Source: Pseudomonas mendocina (GTDB lineage: Bacteria; Pseudomonadota; Gammaproteobacteria; Pseudomonadales; Pseudomonadaceae). Taken from it: a DNA stretch of 64,000 bases. The position numbers were made by a program, and so were the translations under genes. Position 1 is the stretch's first letter; each line of letters begins with the position of its first letter. Location: contig CP148074.1 in the NCBI GenBank assembly GCA_037482215.1, forward strand, positions 3,162,001 through 3,226,000, given 5' to 3'. The notes under the pieces were generated by a model. That model saw nothing but the letters and a program-made list of their open reading frames with translations. It was not told the DNA's origin and made no database searches. Shown piece after piece: positions 8,800 through 17,865 of the stretch.

Positions 8800-10767
8800 T
8801 CACCACAGGAACGCATTGCCGGCAACCTCACGGCGATTCGTCTCCGGTATGTGATCGGTTATAGCCTTGGACGAGATACCGGCAACAAACACTTGAAAAT
8901 GCGGCAGCTTGGTAAAAACTTCCTGAAGCCCCGCAATAAGGTGATCGACGTCGACAGGGGATACTTCTTGAGCAGCGGGCGAATCAATCATGAGCAATCC
9001 CGGGTGCCGACCAATACCCCGCGCTTCAGAGATTTCAATCATCGCAAGAACGGTCGCCACCTTCAGACGTAACTTCTCGCCTTCCGTTACCTTGCTGTAG
9101 CTCGTGGGCACTCCTCCTTTGACCAAAGATAGAGCTGCGTTTCCCTTCAGTGACGCCTCCAACAAGTTCTCCATTCCGAAGGCCTTGGCGTATTCAACCA
9201 GGCGTGCAGAAACATCGGTGAGCAAACCATCTCTCACGGCCTTAACCCGAGCCTCTGTTTCCGCCACGACAGCAGACAGAATTTTCAGTTCGTCGCTTCG
9301 GTTGTCAGCTTGTGCAACTGGGCTTATTGAGGCCTCCGCCAGCCGACCTTCCAGAGCAGCTACGGCTATTGCGACCTCTTGCCGTCGCACTGCGGAACCT
9401 AGCTCTTTAGAAGCTGATTCAAGACGACTTTGCAAGATGTCAATTTTTTCTCGAAGGGTGGCTAAGTCAGCCTCCACTTCTTCTTTTTTGGTCGAGGCGC
9501 GCGCTACTGCGGAATCAGATTCCGCAACCCGCTCCTGCAGCTCAGCCTTGATCGTCTCGCCATCTTCGGAGCTCGTGATCGACTCACCGCAAACAGAGCA
9601 TGAGTGGTTGGAACTTTCAAGTTCCTTCTTCACCTTGGAGATCGTGTGGTCGCAACGAGGGCAACACTTGGGTTCCAGACGACGAAACACTGCCATTGCG
9701 GACATGGCATCCATGTGTGTCTGAAGGTCCCGCCGATCCTCCTGATGAATGGCCGTGAGTTCTCGGAGCGCGGCAACGGCGCGTTCCGCATGTTCGACCA
9801 TGGCTCGTTCTTGGCGACGAATATCAGCTAGCTCGGCCGCATCCGCATCAATGGCGTTGCGCAAGGCCTCATCGCTTGGAATCTTCGCTAGGTCGGCACG
9901 TTTCTCTGCCAGTTGGGCGCTAATGCTTGCAATGCGCTCTTTGCTTGCCTCATGCCCCTGTTCATTTTTTCTCGCAAAAACTTGAACAGCTTGCTCAACG
10001 ATCTGGTGCGCGGTCTTCGCAGCAGCGAGTGTTGAAACCCACGGAACGCCGAGGTACATCTGCATTAACCGCGATGTGAGGCCAGTGGTGACGGGCATGT
10101 CGCCAAGGAGTACCTCGTAGTTAGTGCCGATGAACATGGCGCCTGAAAAGGATACCCAGCTATGTGTTACCGATTGACCTTCGTCTTCTTTTCCCTGTCG
10201 CCAAGTCGATATCGGATCCATCGCGAACGTGCGCATGAAGAAATCTGCCATGACTGCTTCGAACTCGCCATCGGTAGCAAAGTCGGCAAGAACGGTTTTC
10301 CCCGGTTTGCCTCCGCTAGGGCTGGGCGCACGAATACGGTACAGGCTGCCGATAGGCTCACCCTGAGTTCTGGCAACGATCTCGTATTCGTCTGAATCAA
10401 GGAGGAATCCCAGCCTCACGGCATGAACCCATCGTCGCACATCGTCTTGCAAGTTGCTTGATGGTCTTCCTCTTATCATCCATCGAACAATTTCGATGAT
10501 GGTTGATTTGCCCCGTAGGTTATGCTCAGAAAGCATGGCCCACAGACCGTGATCAAGGGCCGTCCAGGAAAACGCGAAAGGGCCAGCATTCGCGATGCCA
10601 TCTTTCTCGCCAGAAAACTCGATCTCTCGCAGAACAAGTCTGCGAGGCTGGGCAAGTACAGGTGATGGTTGAATTCGGTGAGCGGAAAGGACGCCCTCAA
10701 CTGCGGCAGTCTCCACTTCTGCTCGATTTGCTATCGCGCGCAGCCATTCTTCCTTGGGTTTTGCCAT
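8800..10767 (-). CDS. Rad50/SMC-like ATPase with zinc hook (ABC-type defence ATPase)
   Basis: A 655-residue ABC-class ATPase. An N-terminal LRGKSTIIE is the Walker A region (about residue 90), but the usual leading Gly is replaced (SEHNLRGKST). Long coiled-coil stretches flank a zinc hook made of CPRC and CSVC about 22 residues apart (near residues 370-400). The signature motif is VTEGEKLRLKVA and Walker B with D-loop is GLLMIDSPAAQEVS near the C-terminus. The ATG at 10767 has GGGGAGA just upstream; 10779 is an alternative. It lies between the small first gene and the nuclease-motif gene, the layout of ABC-three-component and Lamassu-type systems, where such an ATPase senses foreign DNA and controls the effector. 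Confidence 0.75.
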   Translation of the reverse strand: MAKPKEEWLRAIANRAEVETAAVEGVLSAHRIQPSPVLAQPRRLVLREIEFSGEKDGIANAGPFAFSWTALDHGLWAMLSEHNLRGKSTIIEIVRWMIRGRPSSNLQDDVRRWVHAVRLGFLLDSDEYEIVARTQGEPIGSLYRIRAPSPSGGKPGKTVLADFATDGEFEAVMADFFMRTFAMDPISTWRQGKEDEGQSVTHSWVSFSGAMFIGTNYEVLLGDMPVTTGLTSRLMQMYLGVPWVSTLAAAKTAHQIVEQAVQVFARKNEQGHEASKERIASISAQLAEKRADLAKIPSDEALRNAIDADAAELADIRRQERAMVEHAERAVAALRELTAIHQEDRRDLQTHMDAMSAMAVFRRLEPKCCPRCDHTISKVKKELESSNHSCSVCGESITSSEDGETIKAELQERVAESDSAVARASTKKEEVEADLATLREKIDILQSRLESASKELGSAVRRQEVAIAVAALEGRLAEASISPVAQADNRSDELKILSAVVAETEARVKAVRDGLLTDVSARLVEYAKAFGMENLLEASLKGNAALSLVKGGVPTSYSKVTEGEKLRLKVATVLAMIEISEARGIGRHPGLLMIDSPAAQEVSPVDVDHLIAGLQEVFTKLPHFQVFVAGISSKAITDHIPETNRREVAGNAFLW

Positions 10768-10781
10768 ATTTCTCCCCATCG

Positions 10782-11411
10782 TTACACGGATTTCAGCTGT
10801 ATCAGGCGAACTCGTACATCTTCGGTGATGGCCGGGATAACTCCGCCCAACTTGGTTTCTGCGTAGCTCGCGCGCTGATACTGTTTTTGTTTCAAAGCTG
10901 TCCCACCCATAGGACCCGCGATCTTGGCTACCAATGCAGCCCTATCCGCATACCATTGAAGAATGGGCTCCTGCGACACTGCGGTCGAGCAGACGTCATA
11001 GCCGGACTTCGTAAGAACGAAATCTGTCTCCAAGACCTTGTTTTTGGCTCCCTTGGTGCCAGTGATGCGAATCAGATCCCGGGACCTTAGCAGCGAGAGG
11101 GCATCATCCAGCCGCTCATAGGCACCAAAGAAGTACCGAACCATAGGAACACGGCGGAGGTCAGGCTCCTCGTCGTCCAAGATCACCTGCGCTGCTTTGT
11201 AGTAGCTCTTGTCCTTTGTCTCTGCGAACAAATCAAGCAACTCCGCCGCAAGATAGTCTGGATTTCGCATCCAAAAATCGAAAGCTTGTAGACGTGCTTC
11301 GCCTTTGAAGACGAGAGCATGCTCAGCCGTCGGTGGTTCGACAGGGCTGCCTCCTGCTCTTAAGACGAACAAAATTCGCAGTGCATCGCGATGAGGTGAC
11401 CGAATCGTCAT
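10782..11411 (-). CDS. Small partner protein of the ABC ATPase operon (middle-component-like)
   Basis: A 209-residue protein, first gene of the cargo operon. It has no signal peptide or membrane segment. The central part (AYERLDDALSLLRSRDLIRITG followed by ETDFVLTKSGYDV) looks like a winged-helix fold: a helix pair, then a strand-rich wing. This matches the small adaptor found beside the ATPase in ABC-three-component systems, or LmuC-like proteins of Lamassu; the assignment is inference from size, order and fold pattern. AGGAG lies 12 bases before the ATG. The stop codon is 14 bases before the preferred start of the ATPase. Confidence 0.5.
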   Translation of the reverse strand: MTIRSPHRDALRILFVLRAGGSPVEPPTAEHALVFKGEARLQAFDFWMRNPDYLAAELLDLFAETKDKSYYKAAQVILDDEEPDLRRVPMVRYFFGAYERLDDALSLLRSRDLIRITGTKGAKNKVLETDFVLTKSGYDVCSTAVSQEPILQWYADRAALVAKIAGPMGGTALKQKQYQRASYAETKLGGVIPAITEDVRVRLIQLKSV

Positions 11412-11732
11412 GCCGCTTTGTTTCTCCTAGAACCTAATTTGGTAGTCGCCAAATTCCATCGACCCACAACAGCATGCGAGCAGTGATCCTGTGGGCATAT
11501 CCTGATCCAGATCGATTCCTTGCAGGCAAGGCCAATAAAGGCACATGCTCGGGCAATGTAACCCAAAGTAAGTTGGCGAGGAATGACAGATAGAGACGGT
11601 CTCCGCTTTCGTATTGCCACCCCCGGCACTACCCCAAGACAGAAAAGCGGGCACCACCCAGTTCGCATTCCTGGCTGACCGCGCAGCGACGCGCCGCCAA
11701 GGTATCGGCATCGCAACAGAAGAGCCGATGCC
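11412..11732. other. Divergent intergenic region between cargo operon and conjugation module
   Basis: This 321-base stretch separates the start of the leftward ATPase operon from the start of pilL. No convincing gene is seen. It must hold the promoter of the cargo operon (see the inverted repeat at 11436-11455) and probably the promoter of the conjugation module. I could not identify clear -35/-10 boxes for either direction. Confidence 0.5.
11436..11455 (-). promoter_or_regulatory. Inverted repeat upstream of the ABC ATPase operon
   Basis: AATTTGG and CCAAATT form perfect seven-base arms around a six-base spacer, 25 to 44 bases before the start codon of the small first gene. It is AT-rich in a GC-rich setting and well placed to be an operator for the cargo operon. 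No regulator gene adjoins it, unless the small first protein, which may have a winged helix, binds here. Confidence 0.4.
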
Positions 11733-12311
11733 ATGCCCGCAATCCCTGTATCACGGTGTCTGGTCGGCGCTGGTCTCCTGGCTGCAGCGCTGGCCAGCGG
11801 CTGCACGACCACGACCGCGCCGCTGGTGCCAGACGCCATAGAAGAAGTCGCCTCCGTTCCCGAACCCGAGGCACTCGAGTTCATTCCCGTCGTGCGCTAT
11901 GGCCGCTACACGCTGGTCGAGCTGGCACCCACGGCGGCGCAGCGTGACTTGCTGTTGCAGACCATCGACGTGTCCATGCCCGAGGACGCCCGCACCACGG
12001 TGGGCGATGGCCTGCGGCATGTGCTCAAACGCAGCGGCTACCAGCTTTGCGAGACGTCCCGCGCCGTGAGCGAGTTGTATGCGCTCCCGCTGCCGGCGGC
12101 GCACCTGCATCTTGGCCCCATGACCTTGCGCGATGCGCTGCTCACCCTGGCTGGCCCGGCCTGGGAACTGCATGCGAATGACCGGGCACGGCAGATTTGC
12201 TTTGAGCAGGCTGGAGGCAGCGCGACCGCCGAGCACGCACACGAGCCGCCTGTTGCCGAGGCGGTGCAGACGTTTCCGCTGATGCCTTCGGTTTCGGGAG
12301 GCCAGCCATGA
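11733..12311 (+). CDS. pilL: PilL-like ICE lipoprotein (PFGI-1 class)
   Basis: A 192-residue lipoprotein: an N-terminal hydrophobic signal ends in the lipobox LASGC (cysteine at about residue 24). The mature part carries the PilL N-terminal domain seen in PFGI-1-class ICEs (VVRYGRYTLVELAPTAAQRDLL, then a secretin-like GDGLRHVLKRSGYQL segment). It should sit in the periplasm or outer membrane as part of the conjugation machinery. It opens the transfer module, and its stop overlaps the next start (ATGA). The usual downstream pil genes are not here, so only the PilL-like component is kept in this part of the element. Confidence 0.75.
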   Translation: MPAIPVSRCLVGAGLLAAALASGCTTTTAPLVPDAIEEVASVPEPEALEFIPVVRYGRYTLVELAPTAAQRDLLLQTIDVSMPEDARTTVGDGLRHVLKRSGYQLCETSRAVSELYALPLPAAHLHLGPMTLRDALLTLAGPAWELHANDRARQICFEQAGGSATAEHAHEPPVAEAVQTFPLMPSVSGGQP

Positions 12312-12949
12312 ATGCCGCGCAGTCTCCCCGTCGCCCGATCACCGCCGTGGTGTTGCAGAGCCTGATGTGGCTCTGGCTGATCGGCCTCAGCGTTTTCGTC
12401 GCTCTCGGCTACCAGGCGGTGAACGAGCAGGCCGACCAGAATCAGCTTGATACCCGCCTGCAACGTCTCGAAGCGCAGGCGATGGGCCTGGCCGAGACCA
12501 TTGATGCCATCCAGCAGCGTCCAGCCGTCGCAACGGCGGCAGACCTCAAAGACACCCGCGAACTCCTGGAAGCACGCGCTGCCCAGTTCGAGAAAACGCT
12601 GAGCGGCTATGCCGCTGCTGACGACCTTCAGGCGCTGCGCACCGAGGTCGAGCAAATCAAGACGCGCCAGACCGTTGCGCGCGCAGCAGCACCCGCTCAG
12701 CCGCGCTCACCGAGCAGGCCCACCGCCAAACCAGAACCGCCGCCACTGCCATTTCGCATCGTCGGTGCCGAGCTTCGCGCTGGTCAACGCAGCCTGTCCG
12801 TTGCGCCGAGCGCCGGGTCTTACACGCCCGACCAGCTTGAGGTGCTGCTGCCCGGCGATTCGCTCGGCCCATGGCGCTTTCAGGCGGTCGAGGGCAACTC
12901 CGCCGTGTTTCAGGCCGGCGACCAGACCCGTCGCGTGGCGATCCCTTGA
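12308..12949 (+). CDS. Inner-membrane ICE protein with coiled coil
   Basis: A 213-residue bitopic membrane protein. A single transmembrane helix lies near the N-terminus (about residues 14-36, SLMWLWLIGLSVFVALGY), followed by a coiled coil (about 40-120), a Pro-rich linker and a small beta-rich C-terminal domain (PFRIVGAELRAGQRSLSV). The topology suggests a periplasmic C-terminus. It overlaps pilL by four bases and precedes a TIGR03759 gene, so it belongs to the conjugation operon. Its exact role is unknown. Confidence 0.65.
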   Translation: MNAAQSPRRPITAVVLQSLMWLWLIGLSVFVALGYQAVNEQADQNQLDTRLQRLEAQAMGLAETIDAIQQRPAVATAADLKDTRELLEARAAQFEKTLSGYAAADDLQALRTEVEQIKTRQTVARAAAPAQPRSPSRPTAKPEPPPLPFRIVGAELRAGQRSLSVAPSAGSYTPDQLEVLLPGDSLGPWRFQAVEGNSAVFQAGDQTRRVAIP

Positions 12950-12963
12950 GCTGAGGACACGAC

Positions 12964-13701
12964 ATGAAGCCAGCCATCATCCTTTCCGCGCTTCTGCTCG
13001 CGTCTGCCCAGTTGCCCACCTGGGCGCAGCAGCCGGCCACGGCTCCCGCCCGCAATGCACAAAGTCAGGAGCGCTCGCTGATCGCCCGCACCCTGGACGA
13101 CCGTGTGGCAAGCAACTGGGGCCTGCAACCGCAGGAGTGGGCGCGTTATCGCGAACTGATGGACGGGCCGTTGGGCATCTACTCGCCCAACCTGGACCCA
13201 CTGTCCGCCCTGGGCATCGAGGCGCGCACCGACGAGGAACGGCGCCGCTACGCCGAACTGCAGGTGCAGATCGAGGCGCGCCGTGTCGAGAAGCTGCTCG
13301 CCTACCAGCGTGCCTACGACGAGGCCTGGCAGCGCCTAAATCCCGGCATGCAGCGGGTGAGCCTGCCTGACGAAAAACCCGGCGCCGGCACAAGCGCCAA
13401 CCCCTTGCGCGGTTCAGGCCGCACAGCAGTGTTCGTCAAGGACGGCTGCGCGGCCTGCGGGCAGCTTGTGCAGCGCCTGCAATCCTCCGGCACCGAGTTC
13501 GACCTGTACATGGTTGGCAGCCGCCAAGACGACACACGTATCCGCGACTGGGCCAAGCGTGCGAACGTCGATCCGGCGCGCGTGCGCAGCGGTGGCATCA
13601 CGCTCAACCATGATGGCGGGCGGTGGCTGTCGCTGAGCTTGCCCGGCGACCTTCCAGCAGTCGTGCGCGAGGTGAACGGCCAATGGCAACGCCAGCCATA
13701 G
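12964..13701 (+). CDS. TIGR03759 family ICE protein, thioredoxin-like
   Basis: A 245-residue exported protein with a cleavable signal peptide (about residues 1-21, ending SAQLPTWAQ). The N-terminal half is helical; the C-terminal half has a thioredoxin-like fold with a redox motif GCAACG (about residue 162) and a later GGITLNHDGG region. TIGR03759 (PFL_4693 family) proteins are conserved T4SS genes of this ICE class. The CxxC site suggests a role in periplasmic disulfide handling of transfer proteins, which is inference. The 3' end overlaps the next gene. Confidence 0.8.
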   Translation: MKPAIILSALLLASAQLPTWAQQPATAPARNAQSQERSLIARTLDDRVASNWGLQPQEWARYRELMDGPLGIYSPNLDPLSALGIEARTDEERRRYAELQVQIEARRVEKLLAYQRAYDEAWQRLNPGMQRVSLPDEKPGAGTSANPLRGSGRTAVFVKDGCAACGQLVQRLQSSGTEFDLYMVGSRQDDTRIRDWAKRANVDPARVRSGGITLNHDGGRWLSLSLPGDLPAVVREVNGQWQRQP

Positions 13702-14288
13702 CGGCCACCTCCGTTTCGCAGTGCTTACGCGCACTGGTGCTCGCTGCTGGCCTGTACGCCTGCGCCGCCCATGCCCAAGAGGTTCCGCCACCGGCCTACC
13801 AACTCGCCGCCCAGCGCGCAGGCATCCCCTCGACGGTGCTCTACGCCGTGGCCTTGCAGGAGAGCGGCATCCGCCGCAACGGGCGCATCGTCCCATGGCC
13901 GTGGTCGCTCAACGTCGCTGGCCAGTCGCGTCGTTACGCCACACGCGCCGACGCTTGCGCCGGTTTGCAGCAGGCGATGCGCGCCACGCCGCACACGCGC
14001 ATCGACGCGGGCCTGGGTCAGATCAACCTCGGCTACCACCAGCAGCGCTATGTCAGCCCGTGCGACTTGCTCGACCCATACCGCAACCTCGCCCTCGCCG
14101 CTGAAATTCTGAAGGAGCAGCACACCACTGGCGAGGACTGGTTACTGGCAATCGGTCGCTACCACCGCCCTGCGGGCGGAGAACCTGCCGCACGTTACCG
14201 GCGCAGCGTGTCGCGCCACCTTGCCCGTGTGCAGGGCACGCACCCAACCGCCGCGGCCCTCGCCGCGCACCAGGAGACATCCCCATGA
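13683..14288 (+). CDS. Lytic transglycosylase of the conjugation apparatus
   Basis: A 201-residue exported protein with a signal peptide ending ACAAHAQ and an SLT-type transglycosylase domain. The catalytic glutamate lies in VALQESGI (about residue 59), and GLGQINLGYH is the second conserved block, followed by NLALAAEIL. Enzymes of this type (VirB1 class) cut peptidoglycan locally so the T4SS can cross the wall. The ATG at 13683 overlaps the upstream gene by 19 bases and the stop overlaps the next gene, showing tight operon packing. Confidence 0.85.
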   Translation: MATPAIAATSVSQCLRALVLAAGLYACAAHAQEVPPPAYQLAAQRAGIPSTVLYAVALQESGIRRNGRIVPWPWSLNVAGQSRRYATRADACAGLQQAMRATPHTRIDAGLGQINLGYHQQRYVSPCDLLDPYRNLALAAEILKEQHTTGEDWLLAIGRYHRPAGGEPAARYRRSVSRHLARVQGTHPTAAALAAHQETSP

Positions 14289-14833
14289 CGAAGCCCCCTC
14301 TGGCCAACCTCACGCTGAAGGGCCTGCTCTTGCTGCTGGCGGCTCTGCCACTGGCCTCGAGCGCCGGCGAGCCGCTGATCGTGGTCGAAGACCGTGGCGG
14401 CACATCGGCGCTGCCGTACTACGAGGCTCTGAACCTTCAGCCGCGCGCCGATGCTCCGGCCCGACAGCCTATCCCGATGCTCCCGGTGCCCGCCACGCCC
14501 ATGGACGAGGCCGCGATGTTGCCGGTGCGCAGTGCCAAGCTCACGCTTGGCACCGTCGCGCGGCGGGTGATCGAGGCACCGGGCCTGCGGCCTTTCGTGG
14601 TCGTCGGCGACGACGAGGCGTCCCAAGCCTGGCTGCGCCGCCAGGCAACATCCCTGCGCGAGCGCGGCGCGGTGGGCCTGGTGGTTAACGTCGAGACCGT
14701 GCAGGGCCTGGCACGGCTGCGCGCCCTGGTGCCGGGCGTGCCCCTTGCGCCTGTGGTCGGTGACGACCTGGCCGAGCGCCTGGGTCTGCGCCATTACCCG
14801 GTGCTGATCACAGCCACCGGCATCGAGCAATGA
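14285..14833 (+). CDS. TIGR03765 family ICE protein (PFL_4695)
   Basis: A 182-residue exported protein with a signal peptide (LLLLLAALPLASSAG). The mature part matches TIGR03765, including VVEDRGGTSALPYYEAL near its N-terminus and a C-terminal VVGDDLAERLGLRHYPVLI. Function is unknown; it is always part of the PFGI-1-class conjugation cluster and lies just before the coupling protein. CAGGAG precedes the ATG, which overlaps the transglycosylase stop. Confidence 0.8.
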   Translation: MTKPPLANLTLKGLLLLLAALPLASSAGEPLIVVEDRGGTSALPYYEALNLQPRADAPARQPIPMLPVPATPMDEAAMLPVRSAKLTLGTVARRVIEAPGLRPFVVVGDDEASQAWLRRQATSLRERGAVGLVVNVETVQGLARLRALVPGVPLAPVVGDDLAERLGLRHYPVLITATGIEQ

Positions 14834-14837
14834 AGCC

Positions 14838-17021
14838 ATGTCGGGGAAACAGCCGGTCGAGGTTCTGCTGCGCCCAGCGGTGGAGTTCTATACCGTCGCG
14901 GCGTGTGCAGGCGCCGCGTTTCTGTCCTTGGTGGCACCGTGGTCGCTCGCGCTGAGCCCCGCCATGGGCGTCGGCAGTGCGCTGGCGTTCTGCGCCTACG
15001 GTGCCATCCGCTACCGCGATGCCCGCGTCATCCTGCGCTACCGGCGCAACATTCGCCGCTTGCCGCGCTACGTGATGACCAGCAAGGACGTGCCGGTCAG
15101 CCAGCAGCGTCTGTTCGTGGGGCGCGGGTTTCTGTGGGAGCAGAAACACACCCATAGGCTCATGCAGACGTACCGACCGGAATTTCGCCGCTACGTCGAG
15201 CCAACGCCGGCCTACCGGCTGGCACGCAGGCTGGAGGAACGGCTGGAGTTCGCGCCGTTCCCGCTGTCCCGGCTGCCCGCGCTCACGGGCTGGGATGTGC
15301 CTTTCAACCCGGTGCGCCCGCTGCCGCCTGTGGGCGGCCTGCCGCGCCTGCACGGCATCGAACCCGATGAGGTGGACGTCAGCCTGCCGCTGGGTGAGCG
15401 CGTCGGGCATTCGCTGGTGCTGGGCACCACGCGCGTGGGCAAGACGCGGTTGGCCGAGTTGTTCGTGACCCAGGACATTCGGCGCAAGAACGCCGACGGC
15501 GAGCACGAGGTCGTCATCGTCATCGATCCCAAGGGCGACGCCGATCTCTTGAAGCGGGTGTACGTCGAGGCCAAGCGTGCGGGCCGCGAGGGCGAGTTCT
15601 ATGTCTTCCATTTGGGCTGGCCGGACATTTCCGCGCGCTACAACGCCGTGGGCCGCTTTGGGCGCATCAGCGAGGTGGCCACCCGTGTTGCAGGGCAGCT
15701 CTCCGGGGAAGGCAACAGCGCGGCATTTCGCGAGTTTGCGTGGCGCTTCGTCAACATCATCGCCCGCGCCCTGGTGGAACTGGGGCAGCGCCCGGACTAC
15801 ATGCTGATCCAGCGCCATGTGATCAACATCGATGCGCTGTTCATCGAGTACGCCCAGCACTACTTCGCCAAGACCGAGCCCAAGGCCTGGGAGGTGATCG
15901 TCCAGATCGAGGCCAAGCTCAACGAAAAGAACATCCCGCGCAACATGATCGGGCGCGAAAAGCGCGTGGTGGCGCTGGAGCAGTACCTCTCGCAGGCGCG
16001 CAACTATGACCCGGTGCTCGACGGCCTGCGCTCGGCAGTGCGCTACGACAAGACCTACTTCGACAAGATCGTCGCATCGCTGCTGCCCCTGCTGGAGAAG
16101 CTCACCAGCGGCAAGATCGCCCAGCTTCTGGCCCCGAACTACTCCGACCTGGCCGACCCGCGTCCGATCTTCGATTGGATGCAGGTCATCCGAAAGCGCG
16201 CCGTGGTCTATGTCGGCCTGGACGCGCTGTCCGACGCCGAGGTCGCCGCGGCGGTCGGCAATTCCATGTTCTCCGACCTGGTTTCGGTCGCCGGCCACAT
16301 CTACAAGCACGGGATCGACGACGGTCTGCCGGGCGCATCGGCTGGCACGCGCGTGCCGATCAACGTCCACGCCGATGAGTTCAACGAGTTGATGGGCGAC
16401 GAGTTCATTCCGCTGATCAACAAGGGCGGCGGCGCTGGCCTACAAGTTACCGCGTACACACAGACGCTCTCGGACATCGAAGCCCGCATCGGCAACCGCG
16501 CGAAGGCCGGTCAGGTGATCGGCAACTTCAACAACCTGTTCATGCTGCGCGTGCGCGAGACGGCTACCGCTGAATTGCTGACCCGGCAGTTGCCGAAGGT
16601 CGAGGTCTATACGACCACCATCGTCAGCGGCGCGACCGACAGCTCCGATATTCGTGGAGCGACAGACTTTACGTCAAACACCCAGGACCGCATCAGCATG
16701 TCCAGCGTGCCGATGATCGAGCCATCGCACATCGTCGGCCTGCCCAAAGGCCAGTGCTTCGCGCTGCTGCAGGGCGGCCAGCTTTGGAAGGTGCGCATGC
16801 CGTTGCCGGCGCCAGACCCGGATGAAGTGATGCCGGCGGACTTGCAGCAACTGGCAGGGCACATGCGCCAAAGCTACAGCGAGGCCACGCAATGGTGGGA
16901 GTTCACCAGCTCCCCGGTCTTGCAGGACGCGGCCTTGCCGGACGACTTGATCGATGAGGCGGCCATCGCCACACCCATCACCGACACGGGCGACACGGCC
17001 AGCGAAGAGGCCGCGCCATGA
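14838..17021 (+). CDS. traD: Type IV coupling protein TraD, PFGI-1 class (TIGR03743)
   Basis: A 727-residue coupling ATPase that links the relaxosome to the T4SS channel. Two N-terminal transmembrane segments (about residues 12-55) anchor it in the inner membrane. Walker A is GTTRVGKTRLAE (about residues 195-206), Walker B VIVIDPKGD (about 226), and a further conserved block INVHADEFNELMGDEF lies near residue 510. Length and motifs match TIGR03743. It starts 4 bases after the TIGR03765 stop and overlaps the next gene by ATGA. Confidence 0.9.
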   Translation: MSGKQPVEVLLRPAVEFYTVAACAGAAFLSLVAPWSLALSPAMGVGSALAFCAYGAIRYRDARVILRYRRNIRRLPRYVMTSKDVPVSQQRLFVGRGFLWEQKHTHRLMQTYRPEFRRYVEPTPAYRLARRLEERLEFAPFPLSRLPALTGWDVPFNPVRPLPPVGGLPRLHGIEPDEVDVSLPLGERVGHSLVLGTTRVGKTRLAELFVTQDIRRKNADGEHEVVIVIDPKGDADLLKRVYVEAKRAGREGEFYVFHLGWPDISARYNAVGRFGRISEVATRVAGQLSGEGNSAAFREFAWRFVNIIARALVELGQRPDYMLIQRHVINIDALFIEYAQHYFAKTEPKAWEVIVQIEAKLNEKNIPRNMIGREKRVVALEQYLSQARNYDPVLDGLRSAVRYDKTYFDKIVASLLPLLEKLTSGKIAQLLAPNYSDLADPRPIFDWMQVIRKRAVVYVGLDALSDAEVAAAVGNSMFSDLVSVAGHIYKHGIDDGLPGASAGTRVPINVHADEFNELMGDEFIPLINKGGGAGLQVTAYTQTLSDIEARIGNRAKAGQVIGNFNNLFMLRVRETATAELLTRQLPKVEVYTTTIVSGATDSSDIRGATDFTSNTQDRISMSSVPMIEPSHIVGLPKGQCFALLQGGQLWKVRMPLPAPDPDEVMPADLQQLAGHMRQSYSEATQWWEFTSSPVLQDAALPDDLIDEAAIATPITDTGDTASEEAAP

Positions 17022-17767
17022 GCGATGCCGCCTCGACTGCGCAGCGCGAGCAGAACCGCCGCCAGGGCTTGACCGTCGGCACCATCACCTTGCCGTTCCG
17101 GCTGCTCGGGGTACTGGTCGGCTCGCTGCTGTTCTCGATCCTGATGGAGTGCATCGGCATGCACCTGTTCTGGAAAGACCAGGGCTGGCAGCACTCCCAG
17201 CAAATGTTGCAGTACGAGCTGGGGCACCTGTCCAAGCATTTCACGCGCAGCGTGGTCGTGCAGGAGCCGGGGCGAACGGCGCACGAGCTGGTGGACACCG
17301 GCTACGAATGGGTGTTCGTGCGATCGGGGCTGTTGGAGCGCATGAGCCAGACCGCCGAGCGCGCCCGCGCGCCCAGTCAGGGGCAGACACGAAACTTCCG
17401 CTACTTCATCAGCCAAGTCTATGTTTGGGCCGAAAGCTACCTGATCGCTGCCGCCTTCACCACGCTCACTTTTTTGGTGCGTCTGTTGGTCCTGGCGCTC
17501 ACGCTTCCGCTGATCTTCACGGCGGCATTTGTCGGTTTGATCGACGGACTGGTGAGGCGGGATGTGCGCCGGTTCGGCGCGGGCCGCGAGTCCGGCTTTA
17601 TCTACCACCGAGCGAAAGCCAGTCTGATGCCGCTGGCCGTACTGCCTTGGGTGACGTACCTGGCGCTACCGATCTCGGTGCATCCGCTCCTGATCCTGCT
17701 GCCCAGCGCCGGCTTGCTGGGACTGGCCGTGAGCCTGACTGCAGGGAGCTTCAAGAAGTACCTCTAG
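17018..17767 (+). CDS. TIGR03747 family ICE membrane protein
   Basis: A 249-residue polytopic inner-membrane protein with about four hydrophobic segments (near residues 27-48, 145-180, 200-225 and 225-245). It matches TIGR03747, a membrane component conserved next to TraD in PFGI-1-class ICEs. The conserved DGLVRRDVRRFGAGRESGF loop is present. The role is unknown but its fixed place after the coupling protein suggests that the two cooperate. Start and TraD stop overlap (ATGA). Confidence 0.83.
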   Translation: MSDAASTAQREQNRRQGLTVGTITLPFRLLGVLVGSLLFSILMECIGMHLFWKDQGWQHSQQMLQYELGHLSKHFTRSVVVQEPGRTAHELVDTGYEWVFVRSGLLERMSQTAERARAPSQGQTRNFRYFISQVYVWAESYLIAAAFTTLTFLVRLLVLALTLPLIFTAAFVGLIDGLVRRDVRRFGAGRESGFIYHRAKASLMPLAVLPWVTYLALPISVHPLLILLPSAGLLGLAVSLTAGSFKKYL

Positions 17768-17865
17768 GCCATCAATCCGGTCATCCGCAGGTTCTTATTG
17801 TTTGCGGCCTGATACGTCTCTGATCGCCACGATCAAGCCATTGCTGATCACACAGGAATGGCGCG

